A stretch of DNA of 60,000 nt, taken from NCBI GenBank assembly GCA_030430625.1, contig JAUIKL010000004.1:1-60000 (forward strand). The letters run 5' to 3'. This document shows positions 43,844 through 52,945 of this stretch, one piece after another. Position numbers and translations under genes: made by a program. Every line of letters starts with the position of its first letter. Position 1 is the first letter of the stretch. The notes under the pieces are model-generated. The model worked only from the letters and a program-made list of their open reading frames with translations. It did not search any database and was not told the DNA's origin. The DNA comes from Gemmatimonadota bacterium. Its GTDB lineage: Bacteria > Gemmatimonadota > Gemmatimonadetes > Longimicrobiales > Gaopeijiaceae.

Positions 43844-44740
43844 TCAGCCTTCGGGGTCCCGGAACACGACCTTGTAGTGGATGTCGAGGGGGCTGGGCAC
43901 CGAGGCCTGCTCACCGAGGCTGATCCGTCCGGCTCCCTGCAGGAGCACCTGATCCCGGTGCACGAAGATCTCGTTGCCGTCGAGTCCGACCAGGTAGGTG
44001 CCGTTGGTGCTGTGGTCCTCGAGGTAGAAACGCGACCCCCTGCGCACGACCTTGGCGTGAGCACGCGACGCCGAACTGCCGGGAACCACGAGGTCCGAGT
44101 CTTCGCCCCGACCGAGGGTGATCGGATCGTTCGTTCGTGAAGACATCGACACGACGCTGTCCCCGATCGCCAACTGCATCTCGGGAACCGGCAGCTGGTG
44201 CAGATTGGGCGCGACCGCCGTCATGCCGTCGGTTTCGTCACGCCAGAGGATCTCGCAGACGTGCAGCGGGACATCGCGCCCGCGCACCTGATGGTTGCCC
44301 AGGCTGCGGAACTGGATCTCCGCCGGGTCGACGCCCTGCAGGGTGTCACCCGTAGTCAGCAGCTGCTCCGCCGCGGCCATTCCGATGACCCGGGCGGCCA
44401 CGTTGACCACGTCCCCGAATACGTCGCCCCCCTCCAGGATCACGGGTCCCGCGTGGACCCCGATCTTCACCGCGGACGGGATCCCCCCGATGGCCGGGCG
44501 CCGTGTGAGCGCGCGCTGCATCTCGACGGCGGCACGGAGCGCGCTCGGGTTGGCCTCGAACGCGCACATGATCTCGTCGCCGATCGTCTTGACGACACGT
44601 CCGTCTTGCCCAGCCGTGATAGCGCCCAACTCGTCGAGGATCGACGAGAAGTGGCGGCGTGACTCGACATCTCCGATGGCTTCGGTGATCCCGGTGCTGT
44701 TGACGATATCGGCGAACAGAATCGCGCGATCAGCTTCCAT
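43844..44740 (-). CDS. Class III cyclase fused to an FHA domain
   Basis: This is a 298-residue cytoplasmic protein. Residues 1-~165 are a class III nucleotide cyclase with both metal aspartates (FADIVNST, Asp11; TIGDEIM, Asp55) and FGDVVNVAARV. Residues ~200-290 are an FHA domain (ITLGRGEDSDLVV, SASRAHAKV, LEDHSTNGTYL), which binds phosphothreonine. The coupled kinase 2 bp downstream is the obvious source of the phospho-ligand, so kinase output and cyclic nucleotide signalling may be linked. The nucleotide made is not known. Confidence 0.88.
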   Translation of the reverse strand: MEADRAILFADIVNSTGITEAIGDVESRRHFSSILDELGAITAGQDGRVVKTIGDEIMCAFEANPSALRAAVEMQRALTRRPAIGGIPSAVKIGVHAGPVILEGGDVFGDVVNVAARVIGMAAAEQLLTTGDTLQGVDPAEIQFRSLGNHQVRGRDVPLHVCEILWRDETDGMTAVAPNLHQLPVPEMQLAIGDSVVSMSSRTNDPITLGRGEDSDLVVPGSSASRAHAKVVRRGSRFYLEDHSTNGTYLVGLDGNEIFVHRDQVLLQGAGRISLGEQASVPSPLDIHYKVVFRDPEG

Positions 44741-44819
44741 GCGGCTTCGGATGGAGGTCGGGGGCGGGGCGGGGATCCGCTTTCACAATACACCAAGCGG
44801 AACCCGCGGGGCTACTGCC

Positions 44820-45719
44820 TCATTCGCCTCCGAGGTGCTCCCGGAAGAATGCGATCGTGCGCTCCTGAGCCAGCCGGGCGGCCGACTCGTCGTAGCGGGG
44901 CGTCGTGTCGTTGTGAAAGCCGTGGTTCACGTCGGGGTACATGTGCATCGTGTACTCCTTCCCGTGCTCGCGCAGGGCCGCCTCGAACGCCGGCCAGCCG
45001 GCGTTGATCCGCTCGTCGAGACCGGCGTAGTGGATCTGGAGCGGCGCCTGGATGTTCGGCACGTCGGCGGCGACGGGCTGGCTTCCGTAGAAAGGCGCGC
45101 CGGCGGCCAATTCGGGCATCCGCACCGCCAGGGTCCCGACCATGCCCCCACCGAAGCAGAAGCCGACCGCACCGAGACGACCCGTCGAGTCGGCGTGGTC
45201 GACGAGGTACCGACCGCCCGCGATGAAGTCCTCGGTCATCGTCTCGCGATCGAGCTCGCGCTGCATCGTCCGCCCGTCGTCGTCGTTCCCGGGGTATCCG
45301 CCCAGTGGGGTCAGGGCGTCCGGGCCGAGCGCGAGGAAGCCGGCAGCGCCGAAACGCCGGACGACATCCTCGATGTACGGGTTGAGGCCGCGGTTCTCGT
45401 GGATCACCAGAACGGCAGGCCACGGACCCGACGACCCGGTCGGTCGGGCCAGGTATCCGCGCATGGTACCGGACCCTCGCGGCGAGTCGTACTCGACGTA
45501 CTCGAGGGAGACCCGCTCGTCGCCTTCGGGGACCTCCGCGGCCCACGCGTACTCCGGGGACAGCGCGTCGAGGAAGGCGGCCGCCGTCATGCCCCCGGCC
45601 GCAAAGTGTGCGGCCTGGTCGAGGAAGCCCCTGCGATCGAGGAGGCCGTGGACGTACTTGTCGAAGAGGGCGAGCACTTCCTGCGGGAAGTCGGTGGCTT
45701 GCAGTCGTTCGCGGGACAC
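44820..45719 (-). CDS. Dienelactone hydrolase family protein, probably Tat-exported
   Basis: This is a 299-residue alpha/beta-hydrolase. The nucleophile is Cys188 (GAVGFCFGGGMVG), as in dienelactone hydrolase; Asp is in the YAGLDERI region and His in DVNHGFHN. Residues 28-60 hold a twin-arginine-like motif (DRRGFLDQAAHFAAGG) and a hydrophobic stretch, so Tat export is likely. GTG 45719 with GGAGG 5 nt upstream is the start; the longer open frame reads through the divergent promoter region. The substrate is unknown. Confidence 0.82.
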   Translation of the reverse strand: MSRERLQATDFPQEVLALFDKYVHGLLDRRGFLDQAAHFAAGGMTAAAFLDALSPEYAWAAEVPEGDERVSLEYVEYDSPRGSGTMRGYLARPTGSSGPWPAVLVIHENRGLNPYIEDVVRRFGAAGFLALGPDALTPLGGYPGNDDDGRTMQRELDRETMTEDFIAGGRYLVDHADSTGRLGAVGFCFGGGMVGTLAVRMPELAAGAPFYGSQPVAADVPNIQAPLQIHYAGLDERINAGWPAFEAALREHGKEYTMHMYPDVNHGFHNDTTPRYDESAARLAQERTIAFFREHLGGE

Positions 45720-45898
45720 GGGGCCTCCACGGAGTGGGTCGGATGAAGAATCGCCACGATAAGTCCGGTGCTGTGTCCCGGCGAGCGGTGGTAGACACGA
45801 AGTCATCGAGTGGGTGGCGGGCTCGGGCGCATTCGAGGGTTAGATTGCAGGAGTCGACGCCGCCGCTTGGCGTCTCCGCGAAGAATTGCCGCCCCCCC

Positions 45899-47713
45899 TT
45901 GAAACAGCACCTCCGTCTCCTCGCCCTGGCCGCCTCGGTCGTCGTCGTGTCGTGCGACGACGGTGTCGGTCCGTCCGTCCCCTCCTCGATCCGCCTGAAC
46001 GTCGAGGCGATCGAGCTGTCCGCGCTCGGTTCGTGGCAGGCGCTCTCGGTGGACGTGCTCGATGCGGGCGGCACGCGGATTCGGGACCTCGACCCCGGCT
46101 TCACCTCGACCGACGTCGCGGTCGCCACGGTCACCGACGAGGGCATCGTCACAGCCGTCGGAAACGGTGTCTCGACGATCGTCGTGACCGCCGGTGCGCT
46201 GGCCGACACGATTTCTGTGACGGTCGAGCAGGTCGTGACGACCCTGGCGGCCGGCGTAGACACGATTTCGTTCATGGATCCGGGGGCGTCGGCCCCGGTC
46301 CCGACGACCGCATTCGACGCGCTGGGCGCCGACGCCAGCGGACGGGTGACGTGGACGTCTCGGGCTCCGGGAATCGCCACGGTCGACGACTCGGGGCTCG
46401 TGGAGGCGGTGGCGACCGGCTCGACCTTCGTCGTCCTCGAGGCGGATGCGGTGGTCGACTCGGTGCTCGTCCGCGTCGCGCCCGAACTCACCCTCGTGGC
46501 GGTCGGAGCCGGCACGGTGAACGCGGTGGTCGACGCCACGGTCAACGTCGCGGCACGTATCGAGGACCTGACGGGGGCGCCGTGGGCCGGAGGCCGCGTG
46601 TCGTGGAGCGTCGGAGCCGGCTCCGGGCGGATCGAGTCCGCTCAGGAGGTCGACAGCGACATCACCGGCCACGTCGGGGCCGTGTGGACGTTGGGCACGG
46701 TGTCCGGGACGCAGCGGGCCTTCGCACAGATCGAGAGTCGGGGCGCGCTCACCGTCGTCGAGTTCCTGGCGGACGCCGCACCCGGAAGCCCGGTCTCCGC
46801 CGCCCTGATGGCCGACTCGGTCTTGCTGAGTGCCGTCGGAGAGAGTGCGTTCCTCGGACCCACGTACTACGACACGTGGGGCAACGTCGCGACCGGCGCC
46901 GGCGCCACCTTCACGTCGGCGGATCCAGGCACCGTTTCCGTGTCTCCCGAGGGCCTGGTCGTCGGCACGGGTGTGGGCGCGACGATGCTCTACGCGGAGA
47001 TGCCCGACGGGGGGGACTCTATCCTCGTCACGGTCGTTCCGCGCGGGGCGATCACCGTCACCTTCGACGATGGGTGGCGAAGTGTCTACGACAACGCGCT
47101 CCCCATCGTGCGCGACTTCGACTTCGTGGCCAACGTGGGCGTCTACGTCGACGCGACCTCGTTCCCGCTCTACATGAACGAGGGTCACCTCGACGAACTC
47201 CACGCGGAGGGGTGGTCGCTCGTCAGCCACACGATGTCACACAGCAGTCTGCCGACACTGAACACCGCGGAGTTGGACTACGAGTTGCGGGCGAGTCAGG
47301 CGTGGCTGCAGGAGCGGGGGTATCGCGGCGCGAACGTGTTGATTGCGCCCTACCACGACTTCGACGAGCCGACACGCGCAGCTGCGTCCCAGTACTACGC
47401 CGCCGCGCGCGGTACCGGGTCCAACATCGTCTCCCCCGATAGTCTCGTGGCCTGGAAGCCGTCCGACCCCTACGAGCTGACGGGCATCGACGTCGAGCAA
47501 CTTCCCTATACGACCGAAGAGGGGAGGGATCGCCTGCGGACTCTACTGCAGCGGACGGCCGACGAGGGGGCCTTCCTCGACGTCGTCTTCCACCAAATCC
47601 CGCCGGAGAATCAGGACGCCCTGCGGCTGACGCTCGAGGTGGTGGACGAGTTCCGCGAGCGTGTGCTCCCGTACCACGAGCTCTTCCCGATCTTCGCGCG
47701 ATCGATCTACTGA
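45899..47713 (+). CDS. Ig-like lipoprotein with polysaccharide deacetylase (NodB) domain
   Basis: This is a ~604-residue predicted lipoprotein (ALAASVVVVSC lipobox). About 390 residues of Big_2-like domains follow (RLNVEAIELSALGSWQALSVDV; TSTDVAVATVTDEGIVTAVG; TWTSRAPGIATVDDSGLVEA). The C-terminal ~220 residues are a NodB-type deacetylase: TVTFDDGWRSVYD (catalytic and metal Asp), WSLVSHTMSHSSL (metal His pair) and LIAPYHDFDE. It would deacetylate an N-acetylated glycan at the cell surface. TTG 45899 is a guess based on the signal peptide; no ribosome site is clear, and in-frame starts exist at 45743 and 45845. Confidence 0.75.
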   Translation: MKQHLRLLALAASVVVVSCDDGVGPSVPSSIRLNVEAIELSALGSWQALSVDVLDAGGTRIRDLDPGFTSTDVAVATVTDEGIVTAVGNGVSTIVVTAGALADTISVTVEQVVTTLAAGVDTISFMDPGASAPVPTTAFDALGADASGRVTWTSRAPGIATVDDSGLVEAVATGSTFVVLEADAVVDSVLVRVAPELTLVAVGAGTVNAVVDATVNVAARIEDLTGAPWAGGRVSWSVGAGSGRIESAQEVDSDITGHVGAVWTLGTVSGTQRAFAQIESRGALTVVEFLADAAPGSPVSAALMADSVLLSAVGESAFLGPTYYDTWGNVATGAGATFTSADPGTVSVSPEGLVVGTGVGATMLYAEMPDGGDSILVTVVPRGAITVTFDDGWRSVYDNALPIVRDFDFVANVGVYVDATSFPLYMNEGHLDELHAEGWSLVSHTMSHSSLPTLNTAELDYELRASQAWLQERGYRGANVLIAPYHDFDEPTRAAASQYYAAARGTGSNIVSPDSLVAWKPSDPYELTGIDVEQLPYTTEEGRDRLRTLLQRTADEGAFLDVVFHQIPPENQDALRLTLEVVDEFRERVLPYHELFPIFARSIY

Positions 47714-47862
47714 TCGGGGGCGGCGAGCGGACGACTCGAGGATCACATCTCGGGACCCGTGCGATCGACCTGGGGTATCGACGGCCCTACGTGCCCCCCT
47801 TACTGTTGGCCTCCGTCCACGCGGACGATGCCGGGCCCTTCGTGAGATTCAGGAGACCTTCG

Positions 47863-49020
47863 ATGTCGCGTACAGCCGTAGCCGCCCTGGCGGCCGCTGC
47901 CCTCGTCAGCTCGCCTTTCGCCGCATGCGCCCAGACGGGTGATGTCGAACGTTCGGTGCTCCACGACTACCGGATCGTCACCGTGGCGGACGGGCTGGTG
48001 AACCCGTGGAGCATGGCGTTCCTCCCGAGCGGTGACATGCTCGTCACCGAGCGGCCGGGGCGTCTGCGGATCATTCGCAACGGTTCGTTGGTGGCCGCGC
48101 CTGTCGAGGGGGTCCCCGAGGTGCACGCGCGGGGGCAGGGTGGCCTGTTGGAGGTGACCCTCCACCCGGACTTCGCCAGCAACCGGATGATCTATCTCAG
48201 CTATTCGAAGCCGCAGGGCGACGGCGAGTCGACGACCGCCATCGCTCGCGCTCGCTTCGAGAACGATGCGCTCCACAACTTCGAGGAGATCTTCGTCGCG
48301 AACTCCGCGGGTCGAGGGCACTACGGGTCCCGGATCGTCTTCGACGGGGAGGGGCACATCTTCTTCTCCGTCGGTGACCGTCAGGCGCCGCCCCGGGGGG
48401 ACCTGGAGGCGCACCCCGCGCAGGATCGGTCGAACCATCACGGGACGATCAACCGGATCTACGAGGACGGTCGGATCCCCGAGGACAACCCGTTCGTCGG
48501 TGACTCTTCGATGGAGCCGTCGATCTGGAGCTACGGCCATCGCAACCCCCAGGGTCTCGTCTTCGACCCTGCGACCGGTCGGCTCTGGCTGACCGAGCAC
48601 GGCCCGCAGGGTGGCGACGAGGTGAATCTGGTCGAGCCCGGCGCGAACTACGGCTGGCCGGTGGTCGGGTACGGAGTGAACTACGGCTCGGGTACCGCGA
48701 TCCACGAGGCGACGATGCGCGAAGGCATGGAGAACCCGCGGCACATCTGGGTTCCGTCGATCGGGACGTCGGGCATGATGCTCTACACGGGAAGCCAGTT
48801 CCCGCAGTGGCAGGGGAACCTGTTCGCCGGCGGGATGGCGGGTGAGCAGCTCGCGCGACTCACCGTCGACGGGGACCTGATCGTGTCGGAGGAGACGCTG
48901 CTCCACCGCCGCGGGCGAGTACGTGACGTGCGTCAGGGGCCGGACGGCTACATCTACGTGGCCATCGAGGACCGCGCAGGTGACCCGAGCCCGATCGTTC
49001 GTCTCGAGCCCGTGCGCTGA
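47863..49020 (+). CDS. PQQ-dependent sugar dehydrogenase family protein
   Basis: This is a 385-residue periplasmic protein with a signal peptide (ALAAAALVSSPFAACAQ). A six-bladed propeller of the soluble aldose/sorbosone dehydrogenase family (GSDH, YliI-like) follows, with NPWSMAFLPSGDMLVTERPGRL, GLLEVTLHPDF, GHRNPQGL, TEHGPQGGDEVN and GANYGWPVV. These enzymes oxidise sugars with PQQ and Ca2+; no PQQ genes are seen here, so the cofactor may be imported. ATG 47863 has AGGAG 7 nt upstream. Confidence 0.88.
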   Translation: MSRTAVAALAAAALVSSPFAACAQTGDVERSVLHDYRIVTVADGLVNPWSMAFLPSGDMLVTERPGRLRIIRNGSLVAAPVEGVPEVHARGQGGLLEVTLHPDFASNRMIYLSYSKPQGDGESTTAIARARFENDALHNFEEIFVANSAGRGHYGSRIVFDGEGHIFFSVGDRQAPPRGDLEAHPAQDRSNHHGTINRIYEDGRIPEDNPFVGDSSMEPSIWSYGHRNPQGLVFDPATGRLWLTEHGPQGGDEVNLVEPGANYGWPVVGYGVNYGSGTAIHEATMREGMENPRHIWVPSIGTSGMMLYTGSQFPQWQGNLFAGGMAGEQLARLTVDGDLIVSEETLLHRRGRVRDVRQGPDGYIYVAIEDRAGDPSPIVRLEPVR

Positions 49021-49044
49021 TCGAAGGTCAGAGGCTGAGCGAAG

Positions 49045-49653
49045 TCAGGGCAGGGCCTCGGCCCAGTACTCTTCGGTGACGATCGCAATCGGGACACCCC
49101 GGCTGCGGTACTGAACGACCTCGTCGATCGAGGTGCCGAAGGAGGACTGGCTCCATTCGCCCGACGCCAACGCCCCGATGACCAGGTAGTCGGTCCGACG
49201 GCTCACTGTTCTCTCGCACATTCCGCCCAACTCGAGAACTTCGCGCTCGCATGCGTGGGTGGGGCCGTAGGCCATCTCACCCGCAAAGACGAAGGTTCGT
49301 CCCTCGAACGCGATCGTGGGCGGCGGCTGGGTCGTGGGTAGGTCGGTCGCCAGTGGGTAGCCGAGTTCGGCGGCCTGGGGGTCTTCGGCCAGTTGCGTCA
49401 GCATCGCGCTGAGCCGCTTCCGCTCCTTTCCGTCGACGCGGCCGTCGAGGAAGATCCGCTCCAGCCGTCGGGCCAGGAGGTTCGCGGGATAGCGGGCCGC
49501 GACTTCGGGGTTGTCCCGTGTCCACTCGGAGAGCCGATGGGCCTCGTCCTCCGTGACTCGGCCGTCAGCGATGACTCCGCGCACGAGGCCGACCATCTGC
49601 GCCAGCCCTTGTTCGACTCGTCGTTGCTGGCGAAGAGTGCCGGCTCGGCTCAC
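49045..49653 (-). CDS. TerB-like plus BRCT domain protein
   Basis: This is a 202-residue protein. The N-terminal ~90 residues are helical and resemble TerB-like folds (MVGLVRGVIADGRVTEDEAHRLSEW, IFLDGRVDGKERKRLSAML). The C-terminal ~85 are a BRCT domain (GRTFVFAGEMAYG, RREVLELGG-like text, SRRTDYLVIGALAS). BRCT domains bind phosphopeptides or DNA ends. The start is GTG 49653, one base after the CotH-like stop, so the two are coupled. Confidence 0.72.
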   Translation of the reverse strand: MSRAGTLRQQRRVEQGLAQMVGLVRGVIADGRVTEDEAHRLSEWTRDNPEVAARYPANLLARRLERIFLDGRVDGKERKRLSAMLTQLAEDPQAAELGYPLATDLPTTQPPPTIAFEGRTFVFAGEMAYGPTHACEREVLELGGMCERTVSRRTDYLVIGALASGEWSQSSFGTSIDEVVQYRSRGVPIAIVTEEYWAEALP

Positions 49654-49654
49654 C

Positions 49655-50764
49655 TCAGTCGCCCTGGACCGGGCGGCAGTGCCGCGTGATCTGGCTCCGG
49701 AATCGACCCTCGTCGTCGACGACCCTCCAGAAGTCCTCGAGGAAATCGATCATGTCCTCGGCTTCGTCGTGCCCGAACTGCTCGTAGCCGAGGCCGGCGA
49801 AGTCGGTGAAGAGCGCCTCGATCTCGTCACGACGCGCCGCGAAGGGCGCGACGGCGGGCGCGTGCTCGAGTTCCTCTCGGCAGAATCCGCGAAAGAGCCG
49901 CTGCCGTACCCGTCGAATCCTGTCGTGCAGCGAGGGGTCGACCTTGGCGTACCGGGCGTTCACGATTCCGGACTGATCGAAGTCGTAGGGGATCGTCAGG
50001 TAGCGCGCGTCCTCGGTCCGGACGAGGCGAACGTTGTGGAAGTAGACCGGGGACCAGTCCGTGTTCGCGATCAGGTAGTTGAACATCGCGACCGTCACCG
50101 AGTAGGTGCCGTCGGCTCTGAGCGGATGGAACTGCGCCACGTCCTCGAGCGTGCCCATGAGCCGCGCCGCCAACTCGTCTTCATCTTCGATGAGGAAGCC
50201 GATCTTCGTACGGGTGTCGTATTCACCCGTGACGTCCTCGTACGTGATCTCCACCAGCCGAACGCGAAAGCTGGCGTCGGTCACCGTGTTGAGTACGCGG
50301 TAGGCGAGGTACTCGTTGAAGATGTACCGCTGGTAGTCGTCCCGGCCGTCGTTACAGGGCGTCACGAGCTTGAGCTTGTCCTGCCCCTCGAAGACCGTGC
50401 CCTCCATCTCGCTCGTGCGGAAGTTCAAGCGGAGCGGTGGGAAGTTGCAGTTGCGACTGTCCCTTCTGAAGTTGCCGCGCGCTCGCGTGTTCACGAACCG
50501 CTCGAGGACTTCGCCGCCCTCCCCGTGGAAGAGGACCGCGCCCTCGACTTCCGTCGAGTCGCTGCGCTCGTCGCGGAGCCAGTCGATGTCGGTTCGGAGG
50601 GTGAGGCGGAGCGGCTCCTGCGTGGCGAAGAGGGGAGCGGAACCCGCTCGCTCCGCGGCTTCGGCGTACTCCTCGTACGTCGGGTAGGGGCTGTCTTGAG
50701 CGTCAGCCGCAGCGGGCACCGCAGTCGCGAGCAGAAGCACGGTCGGCAGTCGAAACCGACGCAT
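49655..50764 (-). CDS. CotH-kinase-like exported protein
   Basis: This is a 369-residue protein with a Sec signal (LPTVLLLATAVPAAADAQ). It resembles CotH-type kinases: RARGNFRRDSRNCNFPPLRLN, a GQDKLKLVTPCN segment (putative ATP-binding Lys), YQRYIFNEYLAYRVLN, FRVRLVEITY and LTIPYDFDQSG (putative metal Asp). The match is pattern-based and the family is divergent. CotH, DUF4956 and polyphosphate-polymerase-type genes are often neighbours, which fits here: DUF4956 is divergent from this gene. GGGAGG 6-7 nt upstream supports ATG 50764. Confidence 0.6.
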   Translation of the reverse strand: MRRFRLPTVLLLATAVPAAADAQDSPYPTYEEYAEAAERAGSAPLFATQEPLRLTLRTDIDWLRDERSDSTEVEGAVLFHGEGGEVLERFVNTRARGNFRRDSRNCNFPPLRLNFRTSEMEGTVFEGQDKLKLVTPCNDGRDDYQRYIFNEYLAYRVLNTVTDASFRVRLVEITYEDVTGEYDTRTKIGFLIEDEDELAARLMGTLEDVAQFHPLRADGTYSVTVAMFNYLIANTDWSPVYFHNVRLVRTEDARYLTIPYDFDQSGIVNARYAKVDPSLHDRIRRVRQRLFRGFCREELEHAPAVAPFAARRDEIEALFTDFAGLGYEQFGHDEAEDMIDFLEDFWRVVDDEGRFRSQITRHCRPVQGD

Positions 50765-50903
50765 CGTCGTCCTCCCTGAGGGGTCTTCGAGTAGCTTATC
50801 GGGCGGGCGGCGTGGATGTCCAGCCGCTTCTTGCTCCCGCACCCACCCGCTGGCCATGATGGGCCGGTCCACGGGCGCATCCCTTTCAACACGAGAGCCG
50901 TCA

Positions 50904-51974
50904 ATGTCGACTGCGAGCCCGGGACGGACCCGGGGCCTCGGCCGGGTGATCGTCTACTACATCGTCCTGGCCGTCGCGCTGGCCGTGGCCGTGCACAACG
51001 TCCCCTTCATGGCCGACGTCGTGTCCGGCGCCCGATTGAGCGAGCTGGAGGGTTCACTCTCCGGTGCTCTCACCGGGACCGCGCCTGTCGGGACGCCGGT
51101 CGGAACGGGCAACGTCGATGCACCCGGTGGTCCCTGGGCGGGGGCGATCATCGCCGCGCTGTCGATGCTGGGAGCCCTGGCCATCATGATCCCGGTCACC
51201 TGGGTCTATATGGTGACGCGTCGTCACCGGGGGTACGAGGAATCGGTCGTCCACACCCTCCTGATCCTGCCGGTGGCCGTGACCGGCATCGTGATGATCG
51301 TCCAGAACAGCATCGCTCTGGCGTTCTCGCTGGCCGGAATCGTGGCGGCCGTACGCTTTCGAACCACCCTCGACGACACCAAGGACGCGGTCTACGTCTT
51401 TCTGGCCATCGGCGTGGGCCTGGCCACCGGTGTCCAGGCGCTGGGCATCGCCCTCACCCTCTCGGTCCTCTTCAACGCCGTCGTCGTCGTGCTGTGGATG
51501 ACCCACTTCGGGAACATCTACGCCGACCAGAATACCCGATCGGGCCCGTTGGCCGTCGGCGATGTCCTGGCCGGGCCGGCCTCGGCCCAGACCGCGCTTC
51601 AGGTCGGTGACCCCTCCGTCCTGGAGGCGACGCCGATCACCGACCTGGCCGAGATCGCAGAGCGCGCCGTCCGTATCGAGCGCCACATCGCCGAGGAGCG
51701 GCAAAAGAAGAAGGACCGGCGCGCCAACACCCTTTTGATCGTAGTCGGCCCGAGCGCCGAAGCGGTTCAGACGGAACTCGACCCGTTCCTCGAGGAACGG
51801 GCGGTGCGGTGGAAGCTCGCGGAGATCGGAGAACACGAGGTGGGGGCCGAGCTCGTGTACCTGGCCCGACTCGACGGCCCGGCCGATCAAGGGGCTCTGA
51901 TGGATCGGATGAGGGGCATGCCGTCGATCGCGGCGGCCGAGCTACGGTCTCTCAAGGGGCTCAAGCCCCGCTCG
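50904..51974 (+). CDS. DUF4956 membrane protein
   Basis: This is a 357-residue protein with about five transmembrane helices (VIVYYIVLAVALAVAV; WAGAIIAALSMLGALAIMI; LLILPVAVTGIVMIV; AVYVFLAIGVGLATGVQA; ALTLSVLFNAVVVVLWM). The DUF4956 signature RFRTTLDDTKDAVYVF is present, and a soluble C-terminal domain follows. DUF4956 proteins occur with VTC-like polyphosphate polymerases and CotH proteins, and the role is unknown. Its stop (TGA 51975-51977) overlaps the next start as GTGA, and the third gene of the operon is a CYTH-PPK1 fusion. Confidence 0.8.
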
Positions 51975-52945
51975 TGAGGTCGGCCCCTCTCTGGGCCCTC
52001 GTGGCCCTGGCGTGTGCGGCCGAGGCCCCGGCGGGGGACACCGGTCCGGAGGCAGCCGGACCGGGTGGGGCCGATCACCCTGCGGCGATCGACTCGGCCG
52101 AGGCGCCCCCGCCGCCCGTCCCGATGGGGACGGTGGAGTCCACGGCCGTGGAATCGTGGCTGGACCGATACGACTTCGACGACCGGCTCTGGTACGTCGA
52201 CCTTCCCGGGCGTCTCGACGAAGTCTCGGGTCTGGCCATGTCCCCCGACGGCAGGCTCTTCGCCCACGACGACGAGACCGGCCGGATCCACGAGGTCGAT
52301 CCGAGCACGGGTGACGTCGGAAAGGGCTTCGACCTGGGCGACCCGGTCGCCCTCGACGACTTCGAGGGGATCACGGTCGTCGGTGAGCGCTTCTTCGTCG
52401 TATCGAGCCTTGGCCTCCTCTACGAGTTCAGGGAGGGCGCGGATCGAGTCTCGGTCGAGTACCGGCTCACGGACACCGGCGTGGGGGCCGCCTGCGAGGT
52501 CGAAGGTCTCGAGTACGACCCTGAGGACGATGCACTCCTCATGGCGTGCAAGACGACGGTCCCCGCTCGCGGACCCATCGTGATCGAGCGTGTCCCCATG
52601 CGTCTCGGAGGGGTTGCGACACGTCTGGAGGTGGACCGGGATGGGCTGCGCGGTTGGGGAGTCGATCGCGACTTCGCTCCCTCCGGGGTGGTTCGAACCC
52701 CGGTGGGGACCCTCCTCGTTCTGAGTGCCCGGGACGACGCGATCATCGAAGTGGACCGGCTGGGGACCATCGTCTCGGCGACACGCCTGAGCGGAGGTCG
52801 ACACCCGCAGTCGGAGGGCATCGCCATAGGGCCGGACGGCGTCCTCTACGTGGCCGACGAGAAGAACGGGAAGGAGCCCCGCCTCACGGCCTACGCACCG
52901 ACGCGGGCCGATGCACGAGCGGGGACGGCAGGGGCGGCGCGTTGA
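51974..52945 (+). CDS. SdiA-regulated-like propeller lipoprotein
   Basis: This is a 323-residue predicted lipoprotein. It starts at GTG 51974, which overlaps the DUF4956 stop (GTGA). A short signal ends near VALAC. The mature part has propeller strands (LDEVSGLAMSPDGRLFAHDDETGRIHEVD, EGITVVGERFFVVSS, SEGIAIGPDGVLYVADEKNG), as in SdiA-regulated and NHL-type proteins. A calcium- or phosphate-related role is possible given its place between DUF4956 and PPK1, but it is inference. Its stop overlaps the PPK1 start as TTGA. Confidence 0.75.
   Translation: MRSAPLWALVALACAAEAPAGDTGPEAAGPGGADHPAAIDSAEAPPPPVPMGTVESTAVESWLDRYDFDDRLWYVDLPGRLDEVSGLAMSPDGRLFAHDDETGRIHEVDPSTGDVGKGFDLGDPVALDDFEGITVVGERFFVVSSLGLLYEFREGADRVSVEYRLTDTGVGAACEVEGLEYDPEDDALLMACKTTVPARGPIVIERVPMRLGGVATRLEVDRDGLRGWGVDRDFAPSGVVRTPVGTLLVLSARDDAIIEVDRLGTIVSATRLSGGRHPQSEGIAIGPDGVLYVADEKNGKEPRLTAYAPTRADARAGTAGAAR

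Noticed and set aside
41914-43877. Plus-strand open frames of 464 and 485 codons
   Set aside because: They are antisense to the kinase gene, whose motifs and coupling to the cyclase gene are unambiguous.
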